A stretch of 64,000 nucleotides of DNA from Streptomyces sp. AC555_RSS877 (lineage in GTDB: Bacteria > Actinomycetota > Actinomycetes > Streptomycetales > Streptomycetaceae), in assembly GCF_019049245.1 (NCBI RefSeq), contig NZ_JAGMUK010000040.1, positions 180,125 to 244,124 on the forward strand. Direction: 5' to 3'. The notes below the pieces were generated by a model that worked only from the letters and a program-made list of their open reading frames with translations, was not told where the DNA came from and did no database searches. The position numbers and the translations under genes were made by a program. The first letter of the stretch is position 1; each line of letters starts with the position of its first letter. Shown one piece after another: positions 51,053 through 59,659 of the stretch.

Positions 51053-51589
51053 ATGGACACGGAGCGGACGAACCCCGAACCGATGGGGGACGACGCGTAC
51101 CAGCCCACCGGAACCAATGAGGAGCAGGAGGACGCGGCCCCGCTCGACCTGCAGGACGCCGTCGACGAGCGGACGTACGACGAGACCCTCGCGGAGGGCT
51201 ACTCGCCGCCGGAGAAGCCGCTCGGCGTCACCAAGTACGGCACCACTGCCTCCGAACAGCACGACGGCGAGAGCCTCGACCAGCGCCTCGCCCAGGAGGT
51301 GCCCGATGTGGCCGGACCCGCCGGCGACGGCATCGGCGACGCCCCCGGAGGTGAGGGCGAGCCGATCGACCCGGAGGCGGGCACGGACCGCGCCGGCCGT
51401 CTCGTCGCCCCCGACGAGGGCGCCCACCCCGACACCACGAAGGAGGCCGTCGCCTCCGACGTGGGCATCGACGCGGGAGCCGCCGGCGCGGAGGAGGCCG
51501 CCGTGCATGTCGTCGAGGACGACACGGTCCTTCCCGACGGACCGCAGGACGAACTCGCGGACGTGCTTCCGGACGACGAGGAGAGCTGA
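51053..51589 (+). CDS. DUF5709 acidic protein
   Basis: A 178-residue, very acidic, largely disordered protein. DLQDAVDERTYDETLAEGYS and YSPPEKPLGVTKYGTTASEQ, HDGESLDQRLAQEVPDV and DRAGRLVAPDEGAHPDTTKE are characteristic of the DUF5709 family in actinomycetes. No membrane segment or catalytic motif. The role is unknown; the disordered, charged composition suggests a stress-associated or scaffolding role (inference). GGGAGG lies upstream of ATG 51053. It converges with the transhydrogenase gene, ends 9 nt apart. Confidence 0.85.
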   Translation: MDTERTNPEPMGDDAYQPTGTNEEQEDAAPLDLQDAVDERTYDETLAEGYSPPEKPLGVTKYGTTASEQHDGESLDQRLAQEVPDVAGPAGDGIGDAPGGEGEPIDPEAGTDRAGRLVAPDEGAHPDTTKEAVASDVGIDAGAAGAEEAAVHVVEDDTVLPDGPQDELADVLPDDEES

Positions 51590-51598
51590 GCGGGACGC

Positions 51599-53002
51599 TC
51601 AGTCCCCGATCCGGTCGATCAGGCGGAGCTTGTTGGTGGCGTCCAGAGCGGCGACCTTGTAGGACTCGGCGAGTGTCGGGTAGTTGAACACGGCGTCGAC
51701 CAGGTAGTCGACGGTGCCGCCGCAGCCCATCACGGACTGTCCGATGTGGATGAGTTCCGTGGCGCCGGTACCGAAGCAGTGCACCCCGAGCAGGGTGCGG
51801 TCCTCGGAGGAGACCAGCAGCTTCAGCATGCCGTGCGAGTCGCCCATGATCTGACCGCGGGCCAGCTCCCGGTAGCGGGAGATGCCGACCTCGAACGGCA
51901 CCCGGTCCTCGGTGAGCTGGTCCTCGGTGCGGCCCACGAAACTGATCTCGGGGATGGTGTAGATGCCGATCGGCTGGAGGTTGTGCATCCGGGCGACGGG
52001 CTCCCCGCACGCGTGGTACGCCGCCGCCCGCCCCTGCTCCATCGAGGTCGCCGCCAGCGCGGGGAATCCGATCACGTCACCGACGGCGTAGATGTGCGGC
52101 ACCTCGGTGCGGTAGTGCTCGTCGACCGTGATGCGGCCCCGCGCGTCCGCGGACAGGCCCGCCTCGTCGAGGTGCAGGTCGTCGGTGAGGCCCTGGCGGC
52201 CCGCCGAGTACATCACCGCGTCGGCCGGGATCTTCTTGCCGCTCTCCAGGATGGTGAGCGTGCCTCGGGGGTGGCGTTCGACGGCGGCCACCGTCTCCCC
52301 GAAACGGAACGTCACCGCCAGGTCCCGCAGGTGGTACTTGAGCGACTCGATCACCTCGACGTCGCACATGTCGAGCATCCCGGCCCGCTTCTCGACCACG
52401 GTGATCTTGCTGCCGAGCGCCGCGAACATGGACGCGTACTCCATGCCGATGACACCGGCACCGACGATGACCATGGAACGCGGAACCCGTTCCAGGGCGA
52501 ACACGTTGTCCGAGTCCAGGATCGTCCGGCCGTCGAACTCGACGCTGTCCGGCCGGGCCGGCCGGGTGCCGGTGGCGATCACGAAGTGCTCGGCGCACAC
52601 CAGCCGTTCCTGGCCGGTGGCCTCACGCACGGCGACGGTGTGGTCGTCGACGAACCGGGCGGTCCCGGAGTAGAGGGTGATGTGGTTGCGGGACAGCTGA
52701 CTGCGGACGACGTCCACCTCGCGGCTGACCACGTGCTGGGTGCGCGCGGTCAGGTCGCCGACGGTGATGTCCTCCTTCAGCCGGTAGCTCTGGCCGTACA
52801 GATCGCGCTGGCTGAGACCGGTGAGGTACAGCACCGCCTCGCGCAGGGTCTTGGAGGGAATGGTGCCGGTGTGGAGGGAGACCCCGCCGACCATGTCGGG
52901 GCGGTCGACGACGGCCACCCGGCGGCCCAGCTTGGCCGCGGCGATGGCGGCCTTCTGGCCGCCCGGACCGGATCCGATGACGAGCATGTCGAAGTCGGGC
53001 AC
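51599..53002 (-). CDS. sthA: soluble (Si-specific) NAD(P) transhydrogenase
   Basis: A 467-residue flavoprotein of the pyridine nucleotide-disulfide oxidoreductase family. The FAD motif is MLVIGSGPGGQKAAIAAAKL near the start, then VGGVSLHTGTIPSKTLREAV, where the redox CxxxxC of relatives is absent, as expected for SthA-type enzymes. The second nucleotide motif is VIVGAGVIGMEYASMFAALG. It interconverts NADPH and NADH in the cytoplasm. GTG 53002 was chosen because the N-terminal FAD strand then has normal spacing. It converges with DUF5709. Confidence 0.9.
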   Translation of the reverse strand: MPDFDMLVIGSGPGGQKAAIAAAKLGRRVAVVDRPDMVGGVSLHTGTIPSKTLREAVLYLTGLSQRDLYGQSYRLKEDITVGDLTARTQHVVSREVDVVRSQLSRNHITLYSGTARFVDDHTVAVREATGQERLVCAEHFVIATGTRPARPDSVEFDGRTILDSDNVFALERVPRSMVIVGAGVIGMEYASMFAALGSKITVVEKRAGMLDMCDVEVIESLKYHLRDLAVTFRFGETVAAVERHPRGTLTILESGKKIPADAVMYSAGRQGLTDDLHLDEAGLSADARGRITVDEHYRTEVPHIYAVGDVIGFPALAATSMEQGRAAAYHACGEPVARMHNLQPIGIYTIPEISFVGRTEDQLTEDRVPFEVGISRYRELARGQIMGDSHGMLKLLVSSEDRTLLGVHCFGTGATELIHIGQSVMGCGGTVDYLVDAVFNYPTLAESYKVAALDATNKLRLIDRIGD

Positions 53003-53096
53003 CTCAGGAGTCTGGCAGTCCGGGTGCCCGCTTCGATAGAGCGACGGCCGACTGTGCTGCGGCCCGGGGGCCACGCAGACGTGGGTGAACTCCCGG

Positions 53097-53303
53097 CTAC
53101 GGCAGCAGCTTGTCCAGTGCGGCCGGGCCCTCCGCCTCCAGTTTCCGCTTCGCCCATGCGAGGTTGCGCGGGGTGAGGTCCTTGCCCGAGGCGAGTACCA
53201 CGTCCTCGGGTGACACCTCCGTGCCGGTGCGGGTGTGGAGCAGGGCGTCCGGTGTGGCACGGTCCTCGGACGGCCCGGTCGCGTCGGGTGGTGACGTCGG
53301 CAT
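53097..53303 (-). CDS. small hypothetical protein (68 aa)
   Basis: A 68-residue soluble protein (MPTSPPDATGPSEDRATPDA, then LLHTRTGTEVSPEDVVLASG, LTPRNLAWAKRKLEAEG). AGGAG lies upstream of ATG 53303. The C-terminal helix with RNLAWAKRKLE is amphipathic and looks conserved in type, but I cannot assign a family. It is upstream of the transhydrogenase on the same strand with a gap of about 95 nt, so cotranscription is possible. Confidence 0.65.
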   Translation of the reverse strand: MPTSPPDATGPSEDRATPDALLHTRTGTEVSPEDVVLASGKDLTPRNLAWAKRKLEAEGPAALDKLLP

Positions 53304-53522
53304 GATGTCTGCTCCTCGGATCCGGACAGTTCCTCGGTCCCGGTTTCCCTCACCGGGCCCGCTATCACCATTCAACGCCCAGGCTCACCCTGCATCCCGA
53401 GGGACCGAAAAAATCGTCCCGGGCGGCGCGGAGCGACCCCCGCCCGACTCGGGATGCCCCGACGATCACCCCGGCGTCTAATGGCGGTATCGGACGACTC
53501 GGCCCACCGGAAGACGAGGCCC

Positions 53523-55757
53523 ATGCCAGCTACACGTACAGCTGCCCGGACCGGGGACGAGGGAGGGGAAACCGCCGCTCCGGGGGCACTGCGGCGACTG
53601 GGGGAGTGGTGCGCACGGCACTTCGTGATCGTCATCGTGGCCTGGCTCGTGGCGCTGGCGGCATTACAGGTCCTGAACCGCTCCCACGGCGGCACCTACT
53701 CCGACGACTTCTCCCTGCCCGGCGTGCAGTCCCAGCAGGGCCTGGACGTCCTGAAGCAGCACGACCCCGCGGCAGGCGGCTACAGCAGCCAGATCGTCCT
53801 GCACGACGGGCAGAAAGCCCTGACCTCGCTCAGCTCGCAGATGTCGACGACCGTCGGCGACCTGCAGAAACTGCCGCACGTCCTGGCCGTCCAGAATCCG
53901 CTGTCCGGCCAGGCGTCGAAGGTCGGCCCGATCACGTCCGACGGCAAGACGGCGTACATCACGGTCCGGTTCGACGTGCAGCCCTCCACCCTCGACGACG
54001 ACTACCTGGACGGCGTCGACGACGCCGTCCAGCCGCTTCGCGCGGCCGGCGCCGAGGTCGAGTACGGCGGACCGCTCGGTGAACTGGCCCGGCCGGCCGC
54101 CGACGACCGGGTGAGTGAACTGATCGGCTTCGCGGTGGCGATCGTCGTCCTGCTGGTCGGCTTCGGCAGCGTCCTCGCGGCAGGGCTGCCCCTGCTGACC
54201 GCGCTGATCAGCGTCATCGGCGGGCTGGCCTGCCTCGGCCTGCTGGCCGCGGCCTTCAGCTTCGCCACCGTCTCGCCGACCCTGGCCACGATGATCGGGC
54301 TCGGCGTCGGTATCGACTACGCCCTGTTCCTGATCACCCGTCACCGGCAGAACCTCATGGACGGCAAGGATCCCGTCCGGTCGGCGGGGCAGGCCGCCGC
54401 CACCAGTGGACGCGCCGTCCTGGTCTCCGGCTGCACGGTGATCGTCGCCCTCGCCGGCCTGTCCGCGTCCGGCGTGTCCTTCATCGGCAAACTCGGCCTC
54501 GCCGCCGCCGTCACGGTCGTCTCGGCCGTCCTCGGCGCGCTGACCGTCGTCCCGGCCCTGCTGGGCCTGATCGGCACCCATATCGACCGCTACCGGGTGC
54601 GGCGCCCCGTCGCCGAGACCGACGCCGCCGCCGGCGCCGTGTCCGAGGGCACCTGGCACCGCTACGCCCAGCGGGTGGCACGGCGGCCGTGGCGCTTCCT
54701 GGCCGCGGGAGTCACGACCGTCGTGATCCTCGCCATCCCCGTCCTGTCCATCCAGCTCGGCCACATCGGTGACGGCGCCGACCCCACGTCCTTCACCGAC
54801 CGGCGGGCCTACGACCTGATGACCGACGCCTTCGGGCCGGGCTCCAACGGCCCGCTCACCGTCGTCATCGACCAGACCGCCGTACCGTCGTCACAACGCG
54901 ACACCCTCACCTCCACGGCGCAGAAGACCCTCAACGCCGTCGCCGGCGCCTCGACCGTGACCTCGCTGACGCCCACCCAGGACGGCGACGTCCTCATCGC
55001 CACCGTCTACTCGGAGAAGTCCCCGCAGAGCGCGGACACCACCGACCTGACCAACCGTCTCGTCGACGACACCCTCCCCGCCGCCGTCTCCGGCACGGAC
55101 GCCAAGGGCTACGTCACCGGGACGACAGCGGCCCAGGTCGACTTCCGGGACATCGTCGCGAGCCGGCTGCCCCTCATCATCGGCGTCGTCGTCGCCCTGT
55201 CCTTCCTGATCATCCTGATCGTCTTCCGCGGCCTGCTCGTGGCGCTCAAGGCGGCCGTCCTCAACGTCCTCTCGATCACCGCCTCCTACGGCGTCGTCGT
55301 CGCCGTCTTCCAGTGGGGGTGGGGCGGGCCCGCGCTCGGCGTCTCCGGCAAGGTGCCCATCGAGAGCTACGTACCGATGATGATGTTCGCCATCATCTTC
55401 GGACTGAGCATGGACTACGAGATCTTCCTGCTCTCCCGCGTCCACGAGGCCTGGCTGCGCACCGGCGACGCCAAGGCCTCGGTCGCCCACGCCCTGGAGA
55501 TCACCGCGCGGGTCATCTCCTGCGCCGCGCTGATCATGGTGAGCGTCTTCGCGGCCTTCATCGTCAGCGACAACATCGTGGTCAAGATGCTGGGGCTGGG
55601 CCTCGCGGTGAGCGTGCTCATCGACGCGACCGTCGTACGGCTGCTGATGGTCCCCGCGGTGATGACCCTGCTGGGACGCCACGCCTGGTGGACACCCCGC
55701 CCGCTCGACCGGATCCTCCCGCACATCGACACCGAGGGGGAGCGCGAGCGGACCTGA
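53523..55757 (+). CDS. MMPL/RND-family membrane transporter
   Basis: A 744-residue membrane protein with two repeated MMPL halves, each with a large extracytoplasmic domain and about six helices. Helix blocks include IGLGVGIDYALFLITRHRQN and FAIIFGLSMDYEIFLLSRVH, the GxxxDY/MDYE motifs that form the proton-relay site of RND-type exporters. It likely exports lipids or lipophilic compounds using the proton gradient. ATG 53523 gives a plausible short cytoplasmic tail; an in-frame ATG at 53481 is the alternative. It stands alone, converging with a SpoIIE-type phosphatase gene 4 nt away. Confidence 0.88.
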   Translation: MPATRTAARTGDEGGETAAPGALRRLGEWCARHFVIVIVAWLVALAALQVLNRSHGGTYSDDFSLPGVQSQQGLDVLKQHDPAAGGYSSQIVLHDGQKALTSLSSQMSTTVGDLQKLPHVLAVQNPLSGQASKVGPITSDGKTAYITVRFDVQPSTLDDDYLDGVDDAVQPLRAAGAEVEYGGPLGELARPAADDRVSELIGFAVAIVVLLVGFGSVLAAGLPLLTALISVIGGLACLGLLAAAFSFATVSPTLATMIGLGVGIDYALFLITRHRQNLMDGKDPVRSAGQAAATSGRAVLVSGCTVIVALAGLSASGVSFIGKLGLAAAVTVVSAVLGALTVVPALLGLIGTHIDRYRVRRPVAETDAAAGAVSEGTWHRYAQRVARRPWRFLAAGVTTVVILAIPVLSIQLGHIGDGADPTSFTDRRAYDLMTDAFGPGSNGPLTVVIDQTAVPSSQRDTLTSTAQKTLNAVAGASTVTSLTPTQDGDVLIATVYSEKSPQSADTTDLTNRLVDDTLPAAVSGTDAKGYVTGTTAAQVDFRDIVASRLPLIIGVVVALSFLIILIVFRGLLVALKAAVLNVLSITASYGVVVAVFQWGWGGPALGVSGKVPIESYVPMMMFAIIFGLSMDYEIFLLSRVHEAWLRTGDAKASVAHALEITARVISCAALIMVSVFAAFIVSDNIVVKMLGLGLAVSVLIDATVVRLLMVPAVMTLLGRHAWWTPRPLDRILPHIDTEGERERT

Positions 55758-55761
55758 GGCC

Positions 55762-56871
55762 TCAGGGACGCCGCAGCCGCCCCGGTGCCAGGACGAGCAT
55801 CGTGACGTCGTCGTGCAGGGCCCTGCTGTAACCGACGAGGTCCGCCCACACGTGCACCGCCAGGGCGGCCGGGTCGTCGTCGGTCAAGCCCGTGAGCCGC
55901 TCGGTCAGGGGATAGAACACGCCGGCCGCGTCCCTGGCCTCCGTGACCCCGTCGGAGGCGAGGAAGAGCCGGTCCCCGGGCCGCAGCGGCACCGTCCGGC
56001 CGACCGGCGGCACGGAGTCGGCCAGTCCGAGACCGAGCGGGCTGCCCGCCGGGACGTCCAGCTCGACGACCTGCCCGTCCCGCAGCAGCACGGGGGCGGG
56101 ATGCCCGCACGCCACGATCCGCACCGCCCGCCCGTCCGCGGCGAACTCCAGCAGCACGGCCGTCGCGAACAGCTCGGAGTGCCGTTCGCCCGCCGAGTCC
56201 AGCTCCAGCCTCCGGTCCAGCCGGGCGGCCACCGCCTCCGGGTCCGGCTGGTCGAGCACCGCCTCCCGGAAGGCCCCCAGCAGCGCGGCGACCGTCGCGA
56301 CGGCCGACAGCCCGTGCCCCTGCACGTCACCCATGACCGCCCGGACCCCGAAAGGCCCCTCCCGCACGTCGAAGAAGTCACCCCCGACCAGCGTCCCGCG
56401 CTGCGCGGCCCGGTACAGGCCCGCACACCGCACGGCCCCCACGCACGGCGGCAGCGGCGGCATCACGGCATTCTGCGCGGCCTGGGCGACCGCCCGCTCG
56501 GTGACCAGCTGGGCGTCGCGGCGGCTGCGCACGAACGACACGAACACGCTCAGCGCGGCCACGAAGCACACGGTGAGCAGGTCGGTGCTGCCGGGATCGT
56601 CCAGGCGGAAAGCCGGCACGAACAGCACCGCCACCACCGAGGCGCCGAGCACCGCGGTCGCCGCCGGACCGTAGGACAGGACGGCCAGCGGAGGGATGGC
56701 GCCCAGCACGAACCCGATGTCGAGCGGTGCGGAGCTGATCAGGGTCGCCGCACACACGCCCGCCAGCAGAGCGGCCGGCAGCACCCGCACCCAGCCCGGC
56801 GGCGGGGCGCCCCGCAGCCAGCCGCGCCGGTCCCGTTCGGGGCGCGACCACCGGCCGCGCAGAGTGCTCAC
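55762..56871 (-). CDS. membrane-anchored SpoIIE-type serine phosphatase
   Basis: A 369-residue protein with about three to four N-terminal transmembrane helices (to about 115: VLPAALLAGVCAATLISSAP, IGFVLGAIPPLAVL, LLTVCFVAALSVFVSFV). A PP2C/SpoIIE catalytic domain follows, with metal Asp residues in TLVGGDFFDVREGPFGV, VMGDVQGHGLSAVA and GDRLFLASDGVTEARDA. Such phosphatases regulate anti-anti-sigma factors or related switches; the N-terminal domain would sense a membrane or extracytoplasmic cue. No sigma regulator is adjacent. GTG/ATG choice: ATG 56871. Confidence 0.88.
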   Translation of the reverse strand: MSTLRGRWSRPERDRRGWLRGAPPPGWVRVLPAALLAGVCAATLISSAPLDIGFVLGAIPPLAVLSYGPAATAVLGASVVAVLFVPAFRLDDPGSTDLLTVCFVAALSVFVSFVRSRRDAQLVTERAVAQAAQNAVMPPLPPCVGAVRCAGLYRAAQRGTLVGGDFFDVREGPFGVRAVMGDVQGHGLSAVATVAALLGAFREAVLDQPDPEAVAARLDRRLELDSAGERHSELFATAVLLEFAADGRAVRIVACGHPAPVLLRDGQVVELDVPAGSPLGLGLADSVPPVGRTVPLRPGDRLFLASDGVTEARDAAGVFYPLTERLTGLTDDDPAALAVHVWADLVGYSRALHDDVTMLVLAPGRLRRP

Positions 56872-57021
56872 ATCCCTACGCTGCTACGCCGGCCCTCGTC
56901 CCGCATGCCGGGGCCGTGTCCGGGCCATGGGGCTGCGCGCGGATAAATCGCCTTCACGGGCCTCTCGAGCGGTGTACCGTGAGGCGCCACGCCCTGAGAC
57001 CGACGGAAGGAGGCGAGTGCC

Positions 57022-57081
57022 GTGCAGATCACGACAACCACCCAGCGCTCCCTTTCCGTTGCTCCGGCGTGCTTCGTCTGA
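57022..57081 (+). CDS. upstream leader peptide candidate with a Thr4 run
   Basis: A 19-residue ORF, MQITTTTQRSLSVAPACFV, starting with GTG at 57022, with GGAGG 8 nt upstream, ending 42 nt before the GNAT start. It contains four consecutive threonine codons (Ile-Thr-Thr-Thr-Thr). The last third encodes one arm of an inverted repeat, AGCGCTCCC (57044-57052), whose partner GGGAGCGCT (57084-57092) lies between the leader and the GNAT ribosome-binding site. The layout resembles an attenuator; no function for such a peptide is known to me. Too short for confident coding statistics. Confidence 0.45.
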   Translation: MQITTTTQRSLSVAPACFV

Positions 57082-57123
57082 CCGGGAGCGCTCCACGCAG
57101 CATGCTTCTCGGAGGACACACCC

Positions 57124-58017
57124 ATGACCGAATCGGTCATCCGCGCGCTCGACGAGCGCGACGCCCATCTCTTCGACGCCCTGCCCGACCCGCTCGGCGC
57201 ACGTGAGGGGCACCGGACCACCCGGCACCGCCCCGACTGGAAGCGGGTCGCCCTGCGCGACGGCGCGGTCGTGGCGCGCGGCGCCTGGTGGGGCGGACCC
57301 GACGACGCCGAACCCCTCAACATCAACTGGTTCGACGTGGCCGAAGGCGAGGAGGAGGCCGGCGCCGAACTCCTGCGCAGCGCCCCCCGGCAGGTCGAAC
57401 TCGAACTGAACCTGCCCGGAGGCTGGCGCGAGGACCCGGCCCTGCACGCCGCCGCCGAGACCCGTTTCACCGCCGCACGCAAGGCCGGCTACGAGCTCCT
57501 GGTGGAACGCTTCCTGTACCGCTGGACACCGGGGTGCGGCCTGCCCGAACGGCCCGGCCGGCTGGTCTTCCGCCCGGAGCCGGACGACGAGGTCTTCCTC
57601 GACGCGTTGCGCCGCATCCACTCGGTGACCCTGGACGCCCACGCCCTGCGGTCCATCGAGGAGGGCGGAGTGGACCAAGCGGCCCAGGAGGAACTCGACT
57701 TCTTCCACTGGTGTCCGTCGCCGCGGGAATGGTGGCAGGTGGCCCACACCCCGCAGGGAGAACCGGTCGGAATCCACATCCCGGCGCGCAACCCGTCGGG
57801 CCCCTGCGTCGGCTTCATCGGAGTCCTGCCGCAGCAGCGAGGACACGGCTACGCCTACGACCTCCTGGCGGAGTGCACCCACTTCCTGGTCGAGCAGGGC
57901 GCGGAGTTCGTCTCCGCCGCCACGGACCAGGGCAACTTCCCGATGGCCGCCAACTTCACCAAGGCGGGCTTCCCCGTCGTACGGGAGCGCATCAACTTCC
58001 AGCCGCGCACCGGCTGA
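57124..58017 (+). CDS. GNAT-family N-acetyltransferase
   Basis: A 297-residue protein with a C-terminal GNAT domain. The acetyl-CoA loop is VGFIGVLPQQRGHGYAYDLL (Q/RxxGxG/A pattern as QQRGHGYA), followed by AECTHFLVEQGAEFV and PMAANFTKAGFPVVRERINF. The N-terminal half looks like a degenerate second GNAT fold (ERDAHLFDALPDPLG...LNINWFDV). It would acetylate an amine of an unknown substrate. GGAGG lies 8 nt before ATG 57124. Upstream is a short Thr-rich leader ORF with a hairpin, hinting at attenuation-like control; downstream is a strong terminator. Confidence 0.82.
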   Translation: MTESVIRALDERDAHLFDALPDPLGAREGHRTTRHRPDWKRVALRDGAVVARGAWWGGPDDAEPLNINWFDVAEGEEEAGAELLRSAPRQVELELNLPGGWREDPALHAAAETRFTAARKAGYELLVERFLYRWTPGCGLPERPGRLVFRPEPDDEVFLDALRRIHSVTLDAHALRSIEEGGVDQAAQEELDFFHWCPSPREWWQVAHTPQGEPVGIHIPARNPSGPCVGFIGVLPQQRGHGYAYDLLAECTHFLVEQGAEFVSAATDQGNFPMAANFTKAGFPVVRERINFQPRTG

Positions 58018-58033
58018 GGTTGAGCGGGGCCTT

Positions 58034-58075
58034 CCCGGCACCGGCGGGCGGCTCGGGCCGTCTGCCGGTGCCGGG
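58034..58075 (+). terminator. terminator hairpin after the GNAT gene
   Basis: CCCGGCACCGGC (58034-58045) pairs perfectly with GCCGGTGCCGGG (58064-58075) around 18 nt, 17 nt after the GNAT stop. It likely ends that transcript just before the small hypothetical gene. Confidence 0.78.
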
Positions 58076-58093
58076 TGGCATCCTGATCGTCGG

Positions 58094-58453
58094 GTGGATC
58101 GGCGGCGGGTGACGGAGGCGGGCGCGGTGGGGTTCGACGGCGAGGTCTGGCGGGTGCGCAGCGGCGAGGAGGCGGTCGGCGAGATCGTGATCGACGACGT
58201 CGACTTCCCTTGGCTCGCGGGGAAGTTCACGGTCGGTCCGGCGTACGGCGCGGTCCGGGAGTTGTTCGCCCGCGAACTGGCCCTGGCGGAGCGGGACGAC
58301 GAGGCGCACCGGCAGGAGTGGGAGGCGGCCTACGACGAGATCCGGCACCGTGTGTCGCTGTTCTCGCCGGACGGTCCCGTGCCCGAGTTCCTGCTGCACA
58401 TCGAGCAGGACAGGGCCTGGTTCCGGTGGAGCGACGAGCCGTTCACCGACTAG
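58094..58453 (+). CDS. small conserved hypothetical protein (119 aa)
   Basis: A 119-residue soluble protein with start at GTG 58094 or possibly GTG 58109. Central blocks include VGEIVIDDVDFPWLAGKFTV, AVRELFARELALAERDDEAH and EWEAAYDEIRHRVSLFSPDG, ending HIEQDRAWFRWSDEP. Typical of small actinomycete proteins of unknown function; no catalytic motif or signal. The ribosome-binding site is unclear. It is on the plus strand, ending 45 nt from the convergent Gfo/Idh gene. Confidence 0.7.
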   Translation: MDRRRVTEAGAVGFDGEVWRVRSGEEAVGEIVIDDVDFPWLAGKFTVGPAYGAVRELFARELALAERDDEAHRQEWEAAYDEIRHRVSLFSPDGPVPEFLLHIEQDRAWFRWSDEPFTD

Positions 58454-58498
58454 CGGTTCGCCCGGCCGGCCGGGCGAGGAAGCCGTCGCCGGCCGCCG

Positions 58499-59380
58499 TC
58501 AGCCGCCGTCCAGCACGCCTTGCGCCGCCGCGAGGATCTCGGTGACCCGCAGTCCGAACCGGGCGTCGCACGGGTGCGGCTGGTCGGTGCGGGCGGCGTC
58601 GAGCAGGACGTCCACGGCCCGGGACAGGGCGGTGAGGACCCCCTCGGAGCTCTCCGGAAGCAGCGTCACCCCGGACTCGCCCCTGAGCTCCAGGACAGCT
58701 CCCACCGCGGCGGCCGGGGCCGTGAGGCTCAGCGTCATCGTGCTCGACGCGCCGCCCGCGTGGTCGAGGACCACGTGCACGGTGTCGCCCGGGCCGTGCG
58801 CGGCCGCCGCCACCCGCCGGACGTCGCCGAGCACCGGCAGCAGCACGGACAGCGCGTGCGGGCCCACGTCCCACAGGGCGCCCTTCTCCCGCCGCCACGG
58901 CGAGTCCGCGAAGGGGCTGTCACTGGTGAACACCGAGCCCAGCCACTCGGCCCGCCCGGTGAACCAGCCCTGCGCACCCGCCTGTTCGGCGATCCACGTG
59001 CCCGTCTCCGACTGGAAGCGGGTGGTGAAGAAGACGACGGAGGCGACGCCGGCCGCCTCGACGGCCTCGACCACCGCCCGCCCCTCCGCCACGGTCGCGG
59101 CGAGGGGCTTGTCCAGCAGCAGATGGCACCCCGCCCGCGCGGCCCGCACCGCGAGGTCCGCCTGCACGGCCGGCGGCAGGGCCACGGCCACCGCGTCCAC
59201 GTCGGCGAACAACGTGTCCACGTCGTAGTAGGCGCGCGTGCCGTGCAGGTCGGCCAGTTCCTTGGCCGCGTCCGAGCGACGGCCCCACACCCCGACGAAG
59301 TCCAGTTGCTCGTGTGCGCTCAGGGCCGGGGCGTGGGCCATCCGGGCCCAGGGTCCGGTTCCGAGCAGTCCGATGCGCAT
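58499..59380 (-). CDS. Gfo/Idh/MocA family oxidoreductase (third copy type)
   Basis: A 293-residue, shorter Gfo/Idh oxidoreductase. The N-terminal Rossmann fold is MRIGLLGTGPWARMAHAPAL; the catalytic motif CHLLLDKPLAATVA keeps the lysine as DKP. The C-terminal domain is smaller than usual (REKGALWDVGPHALSVLLPV contains a conserved Asp and His). It oxidises or reduces an unknown alcohol or sugar with NAD(P). ATG 59380 sits directly at the first strand. No sugar transporter gene is adjacent, unlike the first two copies in this window. Confidence 0.88.
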   Translation of the reverse strand: MRIGLLGTGPWARMAHAPALSAHEQLDFVGVWGRRSDAAKELADLHGTRAYYDVDTLFADVDAVAVALPPAVQADLAVRAARAGCHLLLDKPLAATVAEGRAVVEAVEAAGVASVVFFTTRFQSETGTWIAEQAGAQGWFTGRAEWLGSVFTSDSPFADSPWRREKGALWDVGPHALSVLLPVLGDVRRVAAAAHGPGDTVHVVLDHAGGASSTMTLSLTAPAAAVGAVLELRGESGVTLLPESSEGVLTALSRAVDVLLDAARTDQPHPCDARFGLRVTEILAAAQGVLDGG

Positions 59381-59659
59381 GCCGCCGCCTCTCCACGCCG
59401 TACGACCTGGTGACGACCGGCTCAGCGGGCGCCGAGGGTGAGCGTGTCACACCGGCCGGGCGGACGCGCAAGCCCCCTGGGGCGGCCGAGGGCGGGACGG
59501 AGGGGCGGCACGAGACCGGTGACATTGCCGGTCCCGCGCCGGGGGCGCCCGCCGACAGTGGCACGACCAGCAGTCCGCGGCGCCCGCCGACGCGGCACAC
59601 CCGTGCGTGTGCCGGCCCACCGCCGGGCGGCCCGCCACGACAGAAGAGGACGACTCGTC

